Source: Bacillus sp. ISL-51 (GTDB lineage Bacteria; Bacillota; Bacilli; Bacillales; Bacillaceae). Taken from it: 64,000 nt of DNA. Below, one piece after another: positions 36,005 to 44,977 of the stretch (positions are counted from its first letter, which is position 1; each line of letters starts with the position of its first letter). The stretch lies in assembly GCF_018613535.1 (NCBI RefSeq), contig NZ_JAGGQB010000007.1, positions 58,842 through 122,841 on the forward strand, given 5' to 3'. Below the pieces are notes generated by a model. It ran no database searches. It saw only the letters and a program-made list of their open reading frames with translations, and was not told the DNA's origin. The translations under genes were made by a program, and so were the position numbers.

Positions 36005-36184
36005 TCCCACATGTTTTTTTGGAAGATCATGTGATTTCTCTTTGTTCGGAGAGTCGCCTCACCGGTTTGAAGAAATCCTTACGGCTGTGACCTAACATAA
36101 ATCAGCCGGGAGGCATCCGCCGAAAATTCGATAACCTCCATCCTCGTCAACTAAGCCGTTTTTCGGGCGCTTAGTTCGGGCGCT
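36005..36184 (-). ncRNA. glmS self-cleaving ribozyme riboswitch
   Basis: The minus-strand leader of glmS contains the conserved glmS ribozyme. The core GCGCCCGAACTAAGCGCCCG starts at 36183; self-cleavage is expected between A 36184 and G 36183. Further conserved segments are GAGGATGGAGGTTATCG, the P2/P3 arms around 36110-36150, and the P4 stem CACATG/CATGTG ending near 36008. The RNA uses glucosamine-6-phosphate as cofactor and cleaves the glmS mRNA. A small hairpin GGGGAC/GTCCCC (35985-36004) lies between ribozyme and ribosome binding site. Confidence 0.95.
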
Positions 36185-36250
36185 ATAATTATAAAGATGC
36201 AAACAATGCCGCCTTTCCTGAGAATGAAAAACAAAGGCTGAACAAGCTTG

Positions 36251-36279
36251 ATTTTACAACATGTGCCAAGGACGGTCAA
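36251..36279 (-). promoter_or_regulatory. Sigma-A promoter of glmS with overlapping inverted repeat
   Basis: On the minus strand TTGACC (36274-36279) and TAAAAT (36251-36256) are separated by 17 bp, placing the start about 60 bases before the ribozyme cleavage site. An 8-bp inverted repeat TGCCAAGG / CCTTGGCA (36264-36271 and 36294-36301) straddles the -35 element. Confidence 0.8.
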
Positions 36280-36366
36280 TTGTTTTTTGCTGCCCTTGGC
36301 ATCATGTATTACTATCATTTTATGCCAATCCCGCTTGTCTTGTTCGCTCTCTGTTTATAAACTTCG

Positions 36367-37713
36367 CTACTCCGCTCCCATTTCTGTCCGCACGACATCC
36401 ACAATTCTTGTGACATATTTGTCACAAAGTTCTTTTGTTCTCGCTTCTGCCATCACGCGGACGAGCGGCTCGGTGCCTGAAGGGCGCACTAAAATCCGGC
36501 CGTCGCCGTTCATTTCTTTTTCCACTTCAGAAATAACAGCCTTTACCTTAGTGTTTTCTTCAACCTTGTATTTATCCGTCACTCTCACATTCACTAACAG
36601 CTGCGGGAATTTTTTCATTTCATCCGCAAGTTCTGAAAGGGTTTTTCCTGATGCCTTCAATGTATTGACCAGCATAATCGCTGACAAAAGGCCGTCGCCG
36701 GTTGTGTTGTAATCAAGAAAAATAAGATGCCCTGACTGCTCGCCGCCGACATTATACCCGTCTTTTTTCATTGCTTCCACGACGTAGCGGTCGCCGACTG
36801 CCGTTTGAACGCTCTTGATGTCATCTTTCTCAAGCGCTTTGTAGAAACCGAGGTTGCTCATCACAGTTGATACGACTGTATCATCCTTCAGGCGTCCTTC
36901 TGATTTCAAATACTTTGCGCATATGTACATAATTTGGTCGCCGTCGACAATGTTTCCTTTTTCATCAACGGCAATCAGACGGTCGCCGTCCCCGTCAAAC
37001 GCAAGGCCGATATCGGCGTTTTTTTCTTTGACGAAGGCACTTAACGCTTCCGGATGCGTAGAGCCGACGCCGTCATTAATATTTAAACCGTTCGGTGACG
37101 TTCCCATTGTGGACACGTCCGCGTCCAGATCAGCAAACAGGTGTGTCGCGATGGACGACGTAGCCCCGTGGGCGCAATCAAGCGCTACATGAATGCCGGT
37201 GAAATCTTCGTCGGCAGTCTGCTTTAAAAATTGCAGATATTTTTGAACGCCTTCAAAGTAATCGTTCACAAGCCCGAGCTCCGCGCCAGTCGGTCTCGGC
37301 AGCTTATCCTCCGGTTCGTCCATCAAGCGTTCGATCTCTGCCTCCTGCTCATCAGAAAGCTTAAAACCGTCACCCCCGAAGAACTTAATTCCGTTATCCT
37401 GCACAGGATTATGAGAGGCGGAGATCATGACGCCCGCCTCTGCATCCATTGCCTTCGTTAAATAGGATACGCCCGGCGTGGAAATGACGCCGAGACGCAT
37501 GACTTCAGCTCCGATTGATAAAAGTCCGGCGACAAGGGCTCCCTCCAGCATATGGCCGGAGATACGTGTATCGCGGCCGATCAGTACTTTCGGGCGCTGT
37601 TTGTCTTTTGTCAGGACATACCCGCCAAAACGCCCCACTTTAAAGGCCAGCTCTGGCGTAAGCTCGCTGTTGGCAACACCTCTTACACCATCTGTTCCAA
37701 AATACTTGCCCAT
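36367..37713 (-). CDS. glmM: Phosphoglucosamine mutase GlmM
   Basis: The 448-residue enzyme converts glucosamine-6-phosphate to glucosamine-1-phosphate. The phosphoserine loop is [15 protein letters not shown] near residue 100, the metal loop DGDGDR, the sugar loop GEQSGH and the phosphate-binding tail [17 protein letters not shown] 37713 ([12 protein letters not shown]) follows AAAGGAG by nine bases; upstream in-frame codons overlap cdaR. It is the last gene of the cdaA-cdaR-glmM operon. In related bacteria GlmM binds and inhibits the c-di-AMP cyclase CdaA, giving a link between wall precursor supply and c-di-AMP. Confidence 0.98.
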   Translation of the reverse strand: MGKYFGTDGVRGVANSELTPELAFKVGRFGGYVLTKDKQRPKVLIGRDTRISGHMLEGALVAGLLSIGAEVMRLGVISTPGVSYLTKAMDAEAGVMISASHNPVQDNGIKFFGGDGFKLSDEQEAEIERLMDEPEDKLPRPTGAELGLVNDYFEGVQKYLQFLKQTADEDFTGIHVALDCAHGATSSIATHLFADLDADVSTMGTSPNGLNINDGVGSTHPEALSAFVKEKNADIGLAFDGDGDRLIAVDEKGNIVDGDQIMYICAKYLKSEGRLKDDTVVSTVMSNLGFYKALEKDDIKSVQTAVGDRYVVEAMKKDGYNVGGEQSGHLIFLDYNTTGDGLLSAIMLVNTLKASGKTLSELADEMKKFPQLLVNVRVTDKYKVEENTKVKAVISEVEKEMNGDGRILVRPSGTEPLVRVMAEARTKELCDKYVTRIVDVVRTEMGAE

Positions 37714-37730
37714 TTTGTATCGCTCCTTTT

Positions 37731-39167
37731 TCATTCTGTTGAAGAAGAATCAGCATTTGATCCGTCTTCATTTTGGTCTTGATTTTGATCCTGGTTTTGA
37801 CTTTTATTGTTATCGCTGTCAGTGTCGTCTTCCTGGTTTTTGTCTTTGTCATTTGTGTCTCCGCTGCTGCCGTTTTGATGATCGGAATTGGCGGAGCTGC
37901 CGTCATTTTTATTTGAATTTATGCTTTTCTTTGATGTCAGCTTTATTTTGGCGGTCTTTTTTGACAGGGACCATGTGATGTTTTGCGGTCCGTTCACTTC
38001 AAGCTTTACTGAATGCTCTCCGTCATTTAAGTCCGAGACATTGGCGTACAGCTCAATATCTGATTTCTTCAATGCCTTAATATTGTCCGGAGAGCCTTTG
38101 GCTGTGACGTTGACCGTTTGCGATTTTGGATCGAGAAACTCAATTTGCTGCGAGCTGTTCAGCCCGACTGTCTTAATCGCGACATCATCAAAATCCTGCT
38201 TGTCTTCACTGTCCACCTTAACATGAAGCGAAATTTTTTCAGGCGAAACCTTTGTGACACCCTTCGGCAGCGGAATGTCCGCATCTATGTCCGTACCCTT
38301 ATCAATTTTGCTCAAATCAAGCGAAACGCCGTCAATGAATTCAAGTGAATCCAAGACATCCTGCGGACCGTAAACCGTCACTTCGCTCGGGCTTGAGTCG
38401 ATACTGGCGACACTCACTCCGTCCGGAAGGCTTCCCTTCCTTTCAATTTTAAAAGGAAGCTTTTTGCTGGGGCTTGCCACCGGAACGGTAACTTTAATCA
38501 CTGACGGTTCAACATCAACAGGAAGTGCGTTTCCGTCTTTGTCATAGACAGTCACCTTCACTTCCTTTTCTATCGTCTCATCTGCATTTTCAAGGTTCAC
38601 GGATGCTTTGACAAGCGAAATGTTATCAATCACATTTTTGGAACCGGTAATCTGCACGTTTTTCGGGCTGATGATCGGCTGCTGCGGGGTATAACCCGTC
38701 TTCATCTTGCTTTTATTGTAGTATTCGACGTCAACGGGAAAACTCTCAGCCGTTTTTTCCTGAATCGTGACTGTCGTGACTGACGGATTTATGGATATCG
38801 TCAGGCCGTCCGATACGTTTTTAGCCTTCAGCTCGACTTTATGCGTGCCCGTTTTCAGGTTATTCATATCAGCGTAAATCTCAAAATTCTTTGTCTGTCT
38901 CGCCTTTTTCACCGCGCTTGTAGAACCTTTGATAGTGACATTAACCGTCTGAGGAACACCCGTGACGACGTAATTCGCTTCATCATAATACGCTTTTACG
39001 GGAATATCAGTCAGCGTAGCCTCGTCTGTTGTTGATGTCGGAAAGAAAGATTCCCCCGGTTTTTTCGGAGTCGGCGCCTGGTTGTTGTTAACCGCAACAT
39101 AAAGCAGCAGCGCAAAGAGCAATGCAATGATCTTTACAGCCCAGCGGTTGTTTAAGAATTTATCCAT
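37731..39167 (-). CDS. cdaR: CdaA regulatory protein CdaR (YbbR)
   Basis: The 478-residue protein has an N-terminal TM helix ([17 protein letters not shown]) and four tandem YbbR domains outside the cell, each with a repeated pattern of the type [26 protein letters not shown] or [10 protein letters not shown]. The C-terminus is a low-complexity tail rich in N, D, Q and S from about residue 415. In B. subtilis CdaR interacts with and regulates CdaA. It overlaps the cdaA stop by eight bases. Confidence 0.96.
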   Translation of the reverse strand: MDKFLNNRWAVKIIALLFALLLYVAVNNNQAPTPKKPGESFFPTSTTDEATLTDIPVKAYYDEANYVVTGVPQTVNVTIKGSTSAVKKARQTKNFEIYADMNNLKTGTHKVELKAKNVSDGLTISINPSVTTVTIQEKTAESFPVDVEYYNKSKMKTGYTPQQPIISPKNVQITGSKNVIDNISLVKASVNLENADETIEKEVKVTVYDKDGNALPVDVEPSVIKVTVPVASPSKKLPFKIERKGSLPDGVSVASIDSSPSEVTVYGPQDVLDSLEFIDGVSLDLSKIDKGTDIDADIPLPKGVTKVSPEKISLHVKVDSEDKQDFDDVAIKTVGLNSSQQIEFLDPKSQTVNVTAKGSPDNIKALKKSDIELYANVSDLNDGEHSVKLEVNGPQNITWSLSKKTAKIKLTSKKSINSNKNDGSSANSDHQNGSSGDTNDKDKNQEDDTDSDNNKSQNQDQNQDQNEDGSNADSSSTE

Positions 39168-39981
39168 TTTTCTTGCCCCTCCAGTACCAGCGGTTAGAAG
39201 AAGTATCTCTGGCGTTTTTCTTAAACTCGGCTTCGAGCATTTCTTTCAGTGCGTCTTCCGTCAATTCTCTGTGAAGGTCTCCGTTTCTGGCCACACTGAT
39301 GTTGCCGGTCTCTTCAGACACAATAATGGTTAAGCTGTCCGTCACTTCACTGATGCCGACGGCCGCTCTGTGCCGCGTCCCAAGCTCCTTTGAAATAAAC
39401 GGGCTTTCAGACAGCGGCAGATAACACGCCGCGGCAGCAATCTCGTTATTCTTCATAATGACCGCTCCATCGTGCAGCGGCGTATTCGGGATGAAAATAT
39501 TAATCAAAAGCTCCGAGCTGACCTTCGCATTAAGCGGAATGCCTGTCTCGATATAATCTCCCATTCCCGTATCACGCTCAATCGCGATGAGAGCGCCGAT
39601 ACGGCGTTTCGCCATGTAGCTGATGGATTTTGTAATCGCTTCAATTGTTTTCTGCTGCGCTTCCTCCACGGGCGTGCCGCTTCTTGAAAAAAACCGCCCC
39701 CGGCCAAGCTGTTCAAGCGCCCTTCTCAGCTCAGGCTGGAATATAATAATAATCGCTAAAAATCCCCATGTTATCGCTTGGTCCATCAGCCACTGCAGTG
39801 TGCTGAGTCCCAAATATGAACTGGCCATCCGGACTAACACGATGACGACGATTCCTTTTAAAAGCTGAACCGCCTTCGTTCCGCGTATGACCATGATTAA
39901 TTTATATATCACATACCAAACAAGGAGAATATCAACGGCATTGCCGAGGTATTGCAAAAATGGGATGTCCTCAAAAGCCAT
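39160..39981 (-). CDS. cdaA: Membrane diadenylate cyclase CdaA
   Basis: The 273-residue enzyme condenses two ATP to c-di-AMP. Three N-terminal TM helices (about residues 10-80) are followed by a DAC domain with the catalytic motifs LHDGAVIM and GTRHRAAVGISE. ATG 39981 is chosen since it has GGAGGACGAGG before it and gives the standard N-terminus with IPFLQYLGNAVDILL; an upstream ATG at 40053 lies in frame but adds 24 non-conserved residues. First gene of the cdaA-cdaR-glmM operon. Confidence 0.97.
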   Translation of the reverse strand: MAFEDIPFLQYLGNAVDILLVWYVIYKLIMVIRGTKAVQLLKGIVVIVLVRMASSYLGLSTLQWLMDQAITWGFLAIIIIFQPELRRALEQLGRGRFFSRSGTPVEEAQQKTIEAITKSISYMAKRRIGALIAIERDTGMGDYIETGIPLNAKVSSELLINIFIPNTPLHDGAVIMKNNEIAAAACYLPLSESPFISKELGTRHRAAVGISEVTDSLTIIVSEETGNISVARNGDLHRELTEDALKEMLEAEFKKNARDTSSNRWYWRGKKNG

Positions 39982-40064
39982 TTCCTCGTCCTCCAAGAAT
40001 TCAGTCATTTCGTTTTCGTTATGGATTGTGCTGTATGAGCATATGTACTTCACATAGCGTGCTC

Positions 40065-40073
40065 ATTATACCA
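40065..40073 (-). promoter_or_regulatory. Extended -10 promoter of cdaA-cdaR-glmM
   Basis: TGGTATAAT on the minus strand is a full extended -10 element about 85 bases before cdaA. The -35 region is weak. Confidence 0.6.
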
Positions 40074-40126
40074 CATTTTGATTTCCCAAGTGAAATGAGC
40101 CTCCGCCCGATGCTTATTTTACATAG

Positions 40127-40159
40127 AAAAAAAGAGTAAAGCGAAAACTCGCTTTACTC
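40127..40159 (-). terminator. Terminator of the sigW-rsiW operon
   Basis: An 11-bp inverted repeat (40134-40144 and 40149-40159) followed by seven T on the minus strand. The rsiW stop codon TAA at 40154-40156 is inside the stem. Confidence 0.92.
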
Positions 40160-40780
40160 ATCTCCATTTGGGTCCAATGCGCTAATGGCACCTTGGCCCG
40201 CCGATTTCAGTTCATACCAAACCCAGTCAAACAATTGGTTAATTTCTTCAATTTGCCCGGTGACTTGTCCGGCTGAGGCCATGTATTTTTCTCCATTTAC
40301 CACGGTCACATCGCCGTCTACTTTTCCTTTAATGATCAGCTTGCCGTTTTTCACAGTGACATCGCCCTTTACGGTCTCGCCTTCAGGAACGGTAACCGTG
40401 TGATTCTGGACGACAAGATTCGGCTGTTTGGATACGCTGAAATTGTGGTCATTATGCCAGCTGTTGAAAAAACCGCCGCCCATTAAAATAACAAAAACCG
40501 CTGCGGCTGCAATCATCGGATGTGTTCTGAACCATCGTTTTACAGAAGCGCGTTTCTTCTCTTTTGGGAGATTCGCCATGACGTTGGCAGTAAAATCAGC
40601 AGGGGCTGTGACATGCGATGTGCTCCTGACGAGCGCAATGGATTTCTCCATTTCGTGAAAATGCCTTTTGCAATTCTCGCATGACTGCAAATGTTGTTTT
40701 AATACGTTCTCATCTTCAGGAAGGATATCTCCATCAAGATGCTTATGCATAAGCTGCACAATCTGTTCAGGACAGCTCAT
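40154..40780 (-). CDS. rsiW: Anti-sigma-W factor RsiW
   Basis: The 208-residue protein is a single-pass membrane anti-sigma factor. The cytoplasmic ZAS zinc motif is H30-x3-C34-x2-C37 (KQHLQSCENC), with Cys3 as the likely fourth ligand. The TM helix is at residues 87-105, followed by an external domain with repeated VTVKNGKL / VTVVNGEK elements. It holds SigW inactive until cell-envelope stress triggers cleavage by PrsW and RasP. It lies 13 bases after sigW in the same operon. Confidence 0.97.
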   Translation of the reverse strand: MSCPEQIVQLMHKHLDGDILPEDENVLKQHLQSCENCKRHFHEMEKSIALVRSTSHVTAPADFTANVMANLPKEKKRASVKRWFRTHPMIAAAAVFVILMGGGFFNSWHNDHNFSVSKQPNLVVQNHTVTVPEGETVKGDVTVKNGKLIIKGKVDGDVTVVNGEKYMASAGQVTGQIEEINQLFDWVWYELKSAGQGAISALDPNGDE

Positions 40781-40793
40781 TTCATCACCCCAC

Positions 40794-41357
40794 TTAAAGA
40801 TCCCTTAATTGTTTTCTAAGAGCCTCTCTGCCTCTGTGTATCCTTGTCTTTACCGTGCCGACAGGGATATTCAGAATCTCGCCGATTTCAATTAATGAGA
40901 GTTCGTCAATATACTTTAATACAATAACCGTTCTGTACTTGTCAGGCAGCTTTAATATTTTTTTCTGGATCGTGTCTGACAGCTCCAATGACAGCACTGC
41001 GTCTTCAGGGAGCACACCGTCCGCGGCAATTTGCGAATACATCGTCAGACCCTCTGCTCCCGCTACCTCTGCATCCAGATAATAATCAGGCTTTTTTTTA
41101 CGAATGCGGTCAATAGTCAAATTGGTCGCAATTCTGTAAAGCCATGTTGAAAATTTCCGGTTTATATCAAAGCTGTCGATATTGACATACGCTCTGATAA
41201 AAGCTTCCTGCGCAATATCCTCCGCTTCGTGAACATTGCCGAGCATGCGGTAGCAAAGCTGATATATCTTGTCTTTGTACAGATCAACGATGTCTGCAAA
41301 CGCATTTTGATCGCCTTTTTTGACTTGCTTGATTCTTTTTCTAATCATGTTTTCCAT
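40794..41357 (-). CDS. sigW: ECF sigma factor SigW
   Basis: The 187-residue sigma factor has region 2 (YKDKIYQLCYRMLGNVHEAE with AEDIAQEAFIRAY) and region 4 (LPDKYRTVIVLKYIDELSLI to TVKTRIHRGREAL). It is nearly the same as B. subtilis SigW, which controls defence against membrane-active antibiotics and alkaline shock. Its own promoter has the sigma-W consensus, so it is autoregulated. Confidence 0.98.
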   Translation of the reverse strand: MENMIRKRIKQVKKGDQNAFADIVDLYKDKIYQLCYRMLGNVHEAEDIAQEAFIRAYVNIDSFDINRKFSTWLYRIATNLTIDRIRKKKPDYYLDAEVAGAEGLTMYSQIAADGVLPEDAVLSLELSDTIQKKILKLPDKYRTVIVLKYIDELSLIEIGEILNIPVGTVKTRIHRGREALRKQLRDL

Positions 41358-41393
41358 GTTTTATCTAACCTCTGCCCTTCACCGGTCTGTATG

Positions 41394-41421
41394 TATACGT
41401 CGTTTGTTTTAAAAGGTTTCA
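41394..41421 (-). promoter_or_regulatory. Sigma-W autoregulatory promoter of sigW
   Basis: On the minus strand TGAAAC (41416-41421), a 16-bp spacer with AT-rich start and CGTATA (41394-41399) match the sigma-W consensus fully. Confidence 0.95.
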
Positions 41422-41551
41422 TTTTTTTGATAAATTTATTTTACCAAATTTCAGGCAGGGTGTAGATGGAAAATACAGAATATACTGCCTTAACAGCAGC
41501 TTAAAAATAGTATATCCGATGAATAATCAGAAATCGAAGTAATTCTGCAAT

Positions 41552-41584
41552 AAAAAAAAGACACCTTTTTCAGCAAAAGGTGTC
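41552..41584 (-). terminator. Terminator of the tRNA operon
   Basis: GACACCTTTT and AAAAGGTGTC pair across a 5-nt loop, with a T run on the minus strand right behind the last tRNA. Confidence 0.92.
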
Positions 41585-41589
41585 CGTGA

Positions 41590-41661
41590 CTGGGCTAGCT
41601 GGATTCGAACCAACGCATGACGGAGTCAAAGTCCGTTGCCTTACCGCTTGGCTATAGCCCA
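41590..41661 (-). tRNA. tRNA-Gln (anticodon TTG)
   Basis: A complete cloverleaf with U1-A72 acceptor pair typical of tRNA-Gln, anticodon loop CTTTGAC, and T-loop GGTTCGAATCC. CCA is not encoded. Confidence 0.95.
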
Positions 41662-41665
41662 ATAA

Positions 41666-41750
41666 TGGTGGAGGGGGGCAGATTCGAACTGCCGAACCCT
41701 GAGGGAGCGGATTTACAGTCCGCCGCGTTTAGCCACTTCGCTACCCCTCC
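41666..41750 (-). tRNA. tRNA-Tyr (anticodon GTA)
   Basis: An 85-base gene with the long variable arm of class II tRNAs, anticodon loop CTGTAAA and encoded CCA (41666-41668). Confidence 0.96.
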
Positions 41751-41770
41751 GTATTCTATTTGAAAAACAG

Positions 41771-41843
<73 letters not shown>

Positions 41844-41848
41844 AAATA

Positions 41849-41924
41849 TGGTGGAGGATGACGGGCTCGAACCGCCGACCCTCTGCTTGTAAGGCAGATG
41901 CTCTCCCAGCTGAGCTAATCCTCC
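41849..41924 (-). tRNA. tRNA-Val (anticodon TAC)
   Basis: A 76-base cloverleaf starting GGAGGATTAGCTCA with anticodon loop CTTACAA and encoded CCA (41849-41851). Confidence 0.96.
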
Positions 41925-41927
41925 ATA

Positions 41928-41999
41928 TGACCCGTACGGGATTCGAACCCGTGTTACCGCCGTGAAAGGGCGGTGTCTTAACCGCTTGACCAACGGGCC
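41928..41999 (-). tRNA. tRNA-Glu (anticodon TTC)
   Basis: A 72-base cloverleaf starting GGCCCGTTGGTCAA with anticodon loop CTTTCAC. First gene of the Glu-Val-Thr-Tyr-Gln cluster. CCA is not encoded. Confidence 0.96.
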
Positions 42000-42028
42000 G
42001 TTGTGTCTGCTTCGAGCTGACAAAAGTT

Positions 42029-42058
42029 ATTATATACAGGTTGTACCCCTTTTGTAAA
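42029..42058 (-). promoter_or_regulatory. Promoter of the tRNA operon
   Basis: TTTACA (42053-42058) and TATAAT (42029-42034) with an 18-bp spacer lie about 25 bases before tRNA-Glu on the minus strand. Confidence 0.8.
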
Positions 42059-42180
42059 GAGGAATTTTATTTTTTTTATTTTCAAACTTTTTTACCCGTT
42101 TTTTAACTGAAAAACTCTTCTCTCTCCTCCCATTTATTTTATGATAGATCTATCACAGCATATTGGAGGGACCTATTCAG

Positions 42181-42588
42181 ATGATCTTAGTCAGCTCTTG
42201 TCTCGGCGGAATTGAATGCAGATATAACGGCTCTCACGCCGCATCCGAAAAAATCCGCAGGCTTGTGGAAGAAAAGAAAGCTGTTATGGTTTGTCCCGAA
42301 CTTCTGGGCGGCTTCACCACTCCCCGCGAACCGGCGGAAATTATCGGCGGCACAGGCGAAGACGTAACGGCTTTATATATGGACGGCGCGGCCAAAACAT
42401 TAGCGTACGCAAAAGAAATAGGGGCCGACACCGTCATTCTAAAAGAAAACAGCCCGTCCTGCGGCAGCAGCTTCATCTATGACGGTACATTCTCAGGCCA
42501 AAAAATATTCGGCGACGGCATCACTTCCGCCCTTTTAAAACAGGCAGGCTGCCGCGTTATATCAGAAAATGAGCTTGATCAATTGTAA
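42181..42588 (+). CDS. ybbK: YbbK: DUF523 protein with an internal in-frame deletion
   Basis: The 135-residue protein has the DUF523 pattern: ILVSSCLGGIECRYNG with the conserved Cys, CPELLGGFTTPREPAEIIGG and LKENSPSCGSSFIYDG. Family members have about 16 more residues after GGTGEDV, ending in a second GEDV before T-x-x-Y/F. Here the two GEDV motifs have merged into one, so that segment is missing in frame. ATG 42181 behind GGAGGG is the start. Function is unknown; conserved Cys residues suggest thiol or metal chemistry. It is divergent from the tRNA operon and upstream of ybbJ. Confidence 0.88.
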   Translation: MILVSSCLGGIECRYNGSHAASEKIRRLVEEKKAVMVCPELLGGFTTPREPAEIIGGTGEDVTALYMDGAAKTLAYAKEIGADTVILKENSPSCGSSFIYDGTFSGQKIFGDGITSALLKQAGCRVISENELDQL

Positions 42589-42605
42589 TAAAGGAGAGAT
42601 CTGCC

Positions 42606-43082
42606 TTGGACGTAACTCTGTCCTTCTATAAACCGGAACACTTAGACGACCTGAACGGTTTCGTCCTGAATGAAGAAGATAAGAAATTTTCCGCTCTCCC
42701 GCGGGAAGTCCTGACACAAGCCATCGTTATCCGGGACCGTTATCCGGCAGTCATTTTAAACGGTGACCGTCCCGTCGGCTTTTTTATTTTACATACATCC
42801 AAAGAGACCCTATCCCCGTATACTAACAATGCTTTTGCCATTTTGCTGAGCGCTCTGTCCTTACACGCGCCGCATCAAGGAAAAGGCTATGCCAAACAAG
42901 CTATGATGAAGCTTCCCGCTTTTGTCAAAAGCTATTTCCCGTGGTGTGATGAAATCGTGCTCGCTGTTAATCAACTTAATCTTCGTGCAAAACACCTTTA
43001 CCAGACAACCGGTTTTATTGATAAAGGGCGCCGCAAAATCGGCCCGATTGGAGAACAATACATTTTGCATCATTTTTTATGA
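42606..43082 (+). CDS. ybbJ: YbbJ: GNAT-family acetyltransferase
   Basis: The 158-residue protein has the GNAT fold, with acetyl-CoA loop APHQGKGYAKQAMMKL and the later VNQLNLRAKHLYQTTGFIDK (Asn and Tyr typical of the family). TTG 42606 follows AAAGGAG. It starts 17 bases after ybbK and probably shares its transcript. The substrate is unknown; its place before the MurNAc operon hints at amino-sugar or wall-fragment metabolism, but this is weak. Confidence 0.9.
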   Translation: MDVTLSFYKPEHLDDLNGFVLNEEDKKFSALPREVLTQAIVIRDRYPAVILNGDRPVGFFILHTSKETLSPYTNNAFAILLSALSLHAPHQGKGYAKQAMMKLPAFVKSYFPWCDEIVLAVNQLNLRAKHLYQTTGFIDKGRRKIGPIGEQYILHHFL

Positions 43083-43104
43083 AAGCGTTTGAAATTTTAT
43101 TTCA
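43079..43104 (+). promoter_or_regulatory. Candidate cre and MurR operator before murQ
   Basis: ATGAAAGCGTTTGAA (43079-43093) differs from the degenerate cre consensus WTGNAANCGNWNNCW at one position. Overlapping it, TGAAAT-TTT-ATTTCA (43090-43104) is a perfect inverted repeat of the type bound by RpiR-family proteins. Both lie directly upstream of the murQ promoter. Confidence 0.5.
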
Positions 43105-43121
43105 CAAAAAACCGATTTTTA

Positions 43122-43151
43122 TTGAAACATTATGTCAAAAGCCCATATACT
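43122..43151 (+). promoter_or_regulatory. Sigma-A promoter of the murQ operon
   Basis: TTGAAA (43122-43127) and TATACT (43146-43151) with an 18-bp spacer start the transcript just before the GGGAGG ribosome binding site of murQ. Confidence 0.65.
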
Positions 43152-43181
43152 TCAAGTAATAAATACTTGGGAGGTAAACAT

Positions 43182-44099
43182 ATGACAGACCGGCTGAACA
43201 TTCACAAACTGACGACAGAAACAAGAAATCCGCAAACCGCTTCTATCCATCAAGCAGACACAATGGAAATCCTTCAATTCATCAATCAAGAGGATTTCAA
43301 AGTCGCAGAAGCCGTGCAGCAGGTTCTTCCGGATATCCAAGCCGCAGTCGAATTCGCGCATGAATCATTGCAGAAAAAGGGCAGGCTGATTTATGCGGGC
43401 GCAGGGACAAGCGGCAGACTCGGCGTATTAGATGCGGTTGAATGTCCGCCTACCTATAGCGTGAGCCCTGAGACAGTCATCGGTCTGATGGCCGGAGGAG
43501 CAGACGCCTTTTTGCGTGCTTCAGAAGGAATAGAAGACAGCGAAGAAGCCGGAGCTGACGATATAAAATCCATAGGTCTTACCGAAAACGACACGGTAAT
43601 TGCCATTGCAGCAAGCGGGCGGACGCCGTATGCGGCAGGCGTGCTGAAATACGCCAATACAATCGGCGCCAAAACCGTTGCACTGACATGCAACAAACAT
43701 TCACTCATTGGCAATTATGCTGATCACAGCATCGAGGTCATCGTCGGCCCTGAAGTGATTACAGGCTCAACACGAATGAAAGCGGCAACAGCACATAAAA
43801 TGATTTTGAACATGATTTCCACAGCCGTCATGGTGAAAAGCGGCAAAGTATACGAGAACTTAATGGTGGACGTTCATGTCAGCAATGAAAAACTGAAAGA
43901 ACGGGCGATCGGCATCATCCAAACGATAACGGGTGCCCCGTACGACACGGCAAAAGAAACACTCGAAACCGCCGATCTCCACGTCAAAACAGCGATTGTT
44001 ATGCTGAAAACCAATTCGGATGAAAAACATGCCGCAGCATTGCTCAAAGAAGCAGGAGGCTTCATTGACAAAGCCATTGAGCACCATCATTCCATGTAA
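43182..44099 (+). CDS. murQ: N-acetylmuramic acid 6-phosphate etherase MurQ
   Basis: The 305-residue enzyme cleaves the lactyl ether of MurNAc-6-phosphate to give GlcNAc-6-phosphate and lactate in the cytoplasm. The SIS domain shows [20 protein letters not shown] (with the catalytic Glu region) and [26 protein letters not shown] follows. ATG 43182 has GGGAGG in front; earlier in-frame codons belong to the promoter. It is the first gene of the murQRP-amiE-nagZ-namZ operon. Confidence 0.97.
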   Translation: MTDRLNIHKLTTETRNPQTASIHQADTMEILQFINQEDFKVAEAVQQVLPDIQAAVEFAHESLQKKGRLIYAGAGTSGRLGVLDAVECPPTYSVSPETVIGLMAGGADAFLRASEGIEDSEEAGADDIKSIGLTENDTVIAIAASGRTPYAAGVLKYANTIGAKTVALTCNKHSLIGNYADHSIEVIVGPEVITGSTRMKAATAHKMILNMISTAVMVKSGKVYENLMVDVHVSNEKLKERAIGIIQTITGAPYDTAKETLETADLHVKTAIVMLKTNSDEKHAAALLKEAGGFIDKAIEHHHSM

Positions 44100-44111
44100 G
44101 GAGAGACGCAA

Positions 44112-44962
44112 TTGGCCAACGGCGGATTATCAATTATTCAGGCAATGAAGCACAAGCTCCCCCCGTCAGAACGCAAGCTTGCCGACTATATTTTACAGCA
44201 TCCCCATGAGACGGCCGATAGCACTGTCCATGACATCAGCGCCTCTGCCGGCACAAGCGGAGCAGCCGTTATCAGGTTATGCAAATCACTCGGCTTAAAA
44301 GGATTTCAAGAGTTGAAAATGCGAATCGCAGGAGACTTGGCAAAGCCTTCAGCCCAAGGCTACAGAGACATTCAGCCGAATGAGCCGCTCAGTTCCATTT
44401 CTGAGAAATCGGCAGGCAATGCCATCCAAGCCATCCAGGATACTGCCGGCATCACAGACTATAAAACACTCAAACAAGCGGTATCAGCACTATCACAAGC
44501 CCGCGCCGTCCACTTCATCGGCGCAGGCGCTTCAGGACTTGTCGCCCGGGATGCCCAGCAGAAATGGCTCCGCGTCAATAAACAAGCGACTCTTTTTCCG
44601 ACACGCATCTCGTCGCGTCATTAATCGCAAACGCCGGCAAACGGGATATTGTATTTGCCATATCATTTTCAGGAGAAACTCAGGAAATAATTGAACTCGT
44701 TTTATTGGCAAAACAAAAAGGCATACAAACCATAAGCCTGACAGCATTCAGCCAAAACGCAATCTCATCTCTGGCGGACATTTCTTTATATACCGCACAC
44801 TCAAATGAAGCTCCTTTTCGCAGCGCCGCCACTTCTTCCCGGTTAGCCCAGCTTTTTATGATTGATATATTGTTTTTAGGCATGGCCTCGGAGGAATACG
44901 AGGAAACCATCGGATATATTGATAACACAAGAGAAGCCATCCGATTGATGAGACACACATAA
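44112..44962 (+). pseudogene. murR: RpiR/SIS-family regulator MurR, interrupted by a 1-nt frameshift
   Basis: The first frame (TTG 44112 behind AAGGAGAG) codes the RpiR-type HTH (residues 1-80, with AGTSGAAVIRLCKSLGLKGF) and the first half of a SIS domain (HFIGAGASGLVARDAQQKW). It ends early at 44624. One base appears to be missing near 44600. The next frame continues exactly with DTHLVASLIANAGKRDIVFA, SFSGETQEIIELVLLAKQKG and on to REAIRLMRHT at 44962. The joined product has about 283 residues, the usual length of YbbH/MurR. If the shift is real, ligand sensing is lost and the operon may be deregulated. Confidence 0.9.
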
Positions 44963-44977
44963 AGAGGAGGGGTTTTG

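Noticed and set aside
37640..37906. 88-codon Thr/Lys-rich frame
   Set aside because: Shadow of the low-complexity C-terminal tail of cdaR.
43089..43181. N-terminal extension of MurQ
   Set aside because: The stretch contains the promoter and operator; GGGAGG places the start at ATG 43182.
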